From Sulfurimonas sp. UBA6014 (GTDB taxonomy: Bacteria > Campylobacterota > Campylobacteria > Campylobacterales > Sulfurimonadaceae): 33,008 bases of DNA. Location of the stretch: the NCBI GenBank assembly GCA_002428085.1, contig DJAA01000003.1, positions 107,626-140,633 on the forward strand, in the 5' to 3' direction. Shown piece by piece: positions 31,023 through 33,008 of the stretch. Position numbers and translations under genes: made by a program. Within the stretch, counting starts at the first letter, position 1. Each line of letters begins with the position of its first letter. Below the pieces are notes generated by a model. That model did not search any database, was not told the origin of the DNA, and saw only the letters and a list, made by a program, of their open reading frames with translations.

Positions 31023-33008
31023 TTATTGCAATCCGAGCAAATCATTGATGGAGTGAGGTTTTTCTATCGTGTAGCCTTGGGCATAATGGATACCGATTTT
31101 TTTGAGTTCAGTCATGATTTCTTCACTCTCAACATATTCAGCAATGATTTTTAGATGCATCAAAGAGCCTATTTTATAGATAGATTCAACCATTCCTCTG
31201 TCGATTTTATCTTCTAAAATATCTTTGATAAAAACACCGTCGATTTTTAAAAAATCTATGGGCAGTGATTTTAAATACTCAAATGATGAAAGACCAGTTC
31301 CAAAATCATCCAAAGAAAATCTAAACCCAATCTTCGTGAGTGTACTAAAGAATTTTTTCGATACGGCAATATTTGATATTGCTGTACTTTCAGTAATCTC
31401 AAATATCACTTTGGAACAATCCATCGCATACTTTGTAACAAGCGCCAAAACATCTTCTATAAAATCAGCATCTGATATACTTTGCCCTGTGATATTGACC
31501 GAAAAGTGAATATTTTCATCTATGGAGTCTTGGTTTTTTGTGTACCAGCTAAAGAACTCTTCGATAACATATCTATCTATTTTTGGCATCAAAAAATAAC
31601 GCTCAGCATGAGGAATAAAAGAGTTAGGATAAGCAATCTCTCCACTATTCTCTTCCAATCTCAGTAAAACTTCATAGTGATTATTGTCAAATTCTAAATC
31701 TTTGATTTTTTGTACATGCAAAATGAATTTTTTATCTTTTATAGCTTGCGTTATTTTAGAAATCCAGTTTAACTCATGCTCATTATTGACATATATCAAA
31801 TCACTCTCTTGAGCGATATGGTATCTGCTACGACCTTTTTCTTTTGCCATATAACATGCCAAGTCTGCACTGCTTAAAATTAAAGATGGGTTACAGTGAT
31901 ATTTATCTATGATGGCGATTCCTACACTCAGACCGACTCTAAAAACTTTGTCTTCCCAATAAAAAATATATTCTAAAATATCATCGATCAGCTTTTGTGC
32001 TATCTCTTTAGATAAGGCAACATCGCAGTTAAACAAAATAAGTCCAAATTCATCACCGCCAAACCTGCATAAAAAATCGTTTGCCCGAATATTATGGCTA
32101 ATCCGTGTTGCTATCTGTTTTAAAACCTCATCCCCTGCCATGTGCCCGACCGTATCATTGATGATTTTAAATTTATCTAAATCCATAAATAACAGGGCAT
32201 GCGTTGTGTTATCCCGAAGTGTTTGCTTGCTTGTATTTTCTAAAATAGTCTCAAAAGAGATACGATTGTTTAAGCCCGTCAAGCCATCATGTGTCGCTTG
32301 CCATCGTACTTTTATTTCATCTTTTTTCTTTTGTGTAACATCGTGAAATACAAAAATGGCACCCTCTATTGCTCCATCTTTATTTTTAATAGGGGCGGAG
32401 GAATCTTCTATCATAAATTGTTTTCCATATCTGTTGATAAGAATAGTATGGTCACTTAACCAAATAACTTTTTTCTCTCTGAGCGAAGCGTATAAAGGTG
32501 TCTCCAGCTTCTCTTTGGTATCTTCTTTTACCAATGAAAATATTTCCTCTATTTTTTTATCTTTTACCTCTTCATTGGCGTATTGAATTATGTTTTGCGC
32601 GGCAGGATTTATAAATTGAACTCTCCCTTGCTTGTCAGTTACTATGACGCAATCTCCGATAGAGCTAAGCGTTACTTGGGCTAACTCTTTTTCTCTAAAA
32701 ATTATTTCATTACTTGTTTGTAGCTGCGCAACATACTCTTTTATAGAACTATTCATGACATTAAAAGCACGAATCATTTTAGATACTTCATCATTTGTAT
32801 TTGACTCTTCAAGTTGAATGTCAAAGTCTTTATTGGCGATTTGTTCAGCTGCTCTAACAATATTTTGAAGTCTTGATGTGATTTGGCTGACACTCAGCCA
32901 TGCAAAAAAAGCTCCCAAGAAAATCGCTGCAAAGATATATAAAATCCCTTTATTAGTGATAATTGTCAACTCTTTGTTAATGTGATTGTTATTGATGAGT
33001 GTTCTTAC
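31023..33008 (-). CDS. Membrane HAMP-PAS-GGDEF-EAL protein, 5' end outside the window
   Basis: The frame stays open to the right edge, so the N-terminal sensor is missing; in-frame TTG 32969 is not the likely start. Visible parts in order: a membrane segment (GILYIFAAIFLGAFFAWLSV), a HAMP linker (LQNIVRAAEQIANKDFDI), a PAS domain (VIVTDKQGRVQFINPAAQNI), a GGDEF domain with intact GGDEF and an I-site RxxD (RAND) five residues before it, and an EAL domain with EVLLRLE, EITES, DDFGTGLSSFEYL and KIDGVF all kept. Both cyclic-di-GMP synthesis and breakdown look possible. A periplasmic or membrane signal would select the activity. No partner gene is adjacent. Confidence 0.9.
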   Translation of the reverse strand, partial: VRTLINNNHINKELTIITNKGILYIFAAIFLGAFFAWLSVSQITSRLQNIVRAAEQIANKDFDIQLEESNTNDEVSKMIRAFNVMNSSIKEYVAQLQTSNEIIFREKELAQVTLSSIGDCVIVTDKQGRVQFINPAAQNIIQYANEEVKDKKIEEIFSLVKEDTKEKLETPLYASLREKKVIWLSDHTILINRYGKQFMIEDSSAPIKNKDGAIEGAIFVFHDVTQKKKDEIKVRWQATHDGLTGLNNRISFETILENTSKQTLRDNTTHALLFMDLDKFKIINDTVGHMAGDEVLKQIATRISHNIRANDFLCRFGGDEFGLILFNCDVALSKEIAQKLIDDILEYIFYWEDKVFRVGLSVGIAIIDKYHCNPSLILSSADLACYMAKEKGRSRYHIAQESDLIYVNNEHELNWISKITQAIKDKKFILHVQKIKDLEFDNNHYEVLLRLEENSGEIAYPNSFIPHAERYFLMPKIDRYVIEEFFSWYTKNQDSIDENIHFSVNITGQSISDADFIEDVLALVTKYAMDCSKVIFEITESTAISNIAVSKKFFSTLTKIGFRFSLDDFGTGLSSFEYLKSLPIDFLKIDGVFIKDILEDKIDRGMVESIYKIGSLMHLKIIAEYVESEEIMTELKKIGIHYAQGYTIEKPHSINDLLGLQ

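Overview
The window is AT-rich, densely coded DNA from a Gram-negative bacterium. Gene content and sequence style (short-leader TonB system, YgiQ-type radical SAM protein, family II pyrophosphatase, UbiD-type decarboxylase likely for menaquinone) suggest a Campylobacterota member of the Sulfurimonas/Sulfurospirillum kind. That placement is inference from protein recognition, not from a marker gene. No tRNA, rRNA, CRISPR array, integrase or complete IS element was seen.

Layout. 1-1491 (-): the first third of a UbiD-family decarboxylase and an overlapping unknown protein. 1779-9692 (+): a molybdenum/tungsten locus made of a ModE regulator, then tonB, a periplasmic binding protein, a TonB-dependent outer-membrane receptor, a BtuC/MolB-type permease, an ATPase and ModD. 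Two 28-bp sequences with the spacing of ModE operators lie between modE and tonB, one over the likely tonB promoter. A bidirectional terminator at 9856-9883 separates this locus from a photolyase and thiD (-). 12203-13566 (+): an NfeD/SPFH membrane pair. 13664-18194 (-): a tightly coupled four-gene operon of B12-dependent glutamate mutase (GlmS, GlmE, GlmL reactivase) plus an unusual adenylate-forming ligase. 18195-18511: a REP/REPIN cluster. 18512-21411: an RraA-like protein, a small membrane protein, a membrane-anchored coiled-coil protein and a HAD phosphatase. 21512-25691: a YgiQ-type radical SAM protein, a long-chain acyl-CoA synthetase and a periplasmic DsrE-like protein. 25935-29949 (-): Mn-dependent pyrophosphatase, a small unknown protein, an amine oxidase-nitroreductase fusion and an ADP-ribosylglycohydrolase-like protein. 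The right end holds an AEC transporter (+) and a 5'-truncated HAMP-PAS-GGDEF-EAL protein (-).

How the genes work together. The clearest system is the metal locus. An outer-membrane receptor energised by its own TonB would deliver molybdate, tungstate or a chelate to a MolABC-like importer under Mo/W-responsive ModE control, with ModD as an accessory of unknown role. The second system is the glutamate mutase operon: it should make 3-methylaspartate, and its partner ligase could activate that acid or a derivative. No methylaspartate ammonia-lyase is nearby, so the catabolic route is not supported here.

Repeats. At least three families of short palindromic dispersed repeats occur. A fragment of one sits exactly at the junction of the amine oxidase-nitroreductase fusion. 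The 9-mer TTGGCATGT (or its complement) occurs 11 times by eye count, including a head-to-head pair in a hairpin behind the pyrophosphatase gene, a pattern reminiscent of DNA-uptake sequences.
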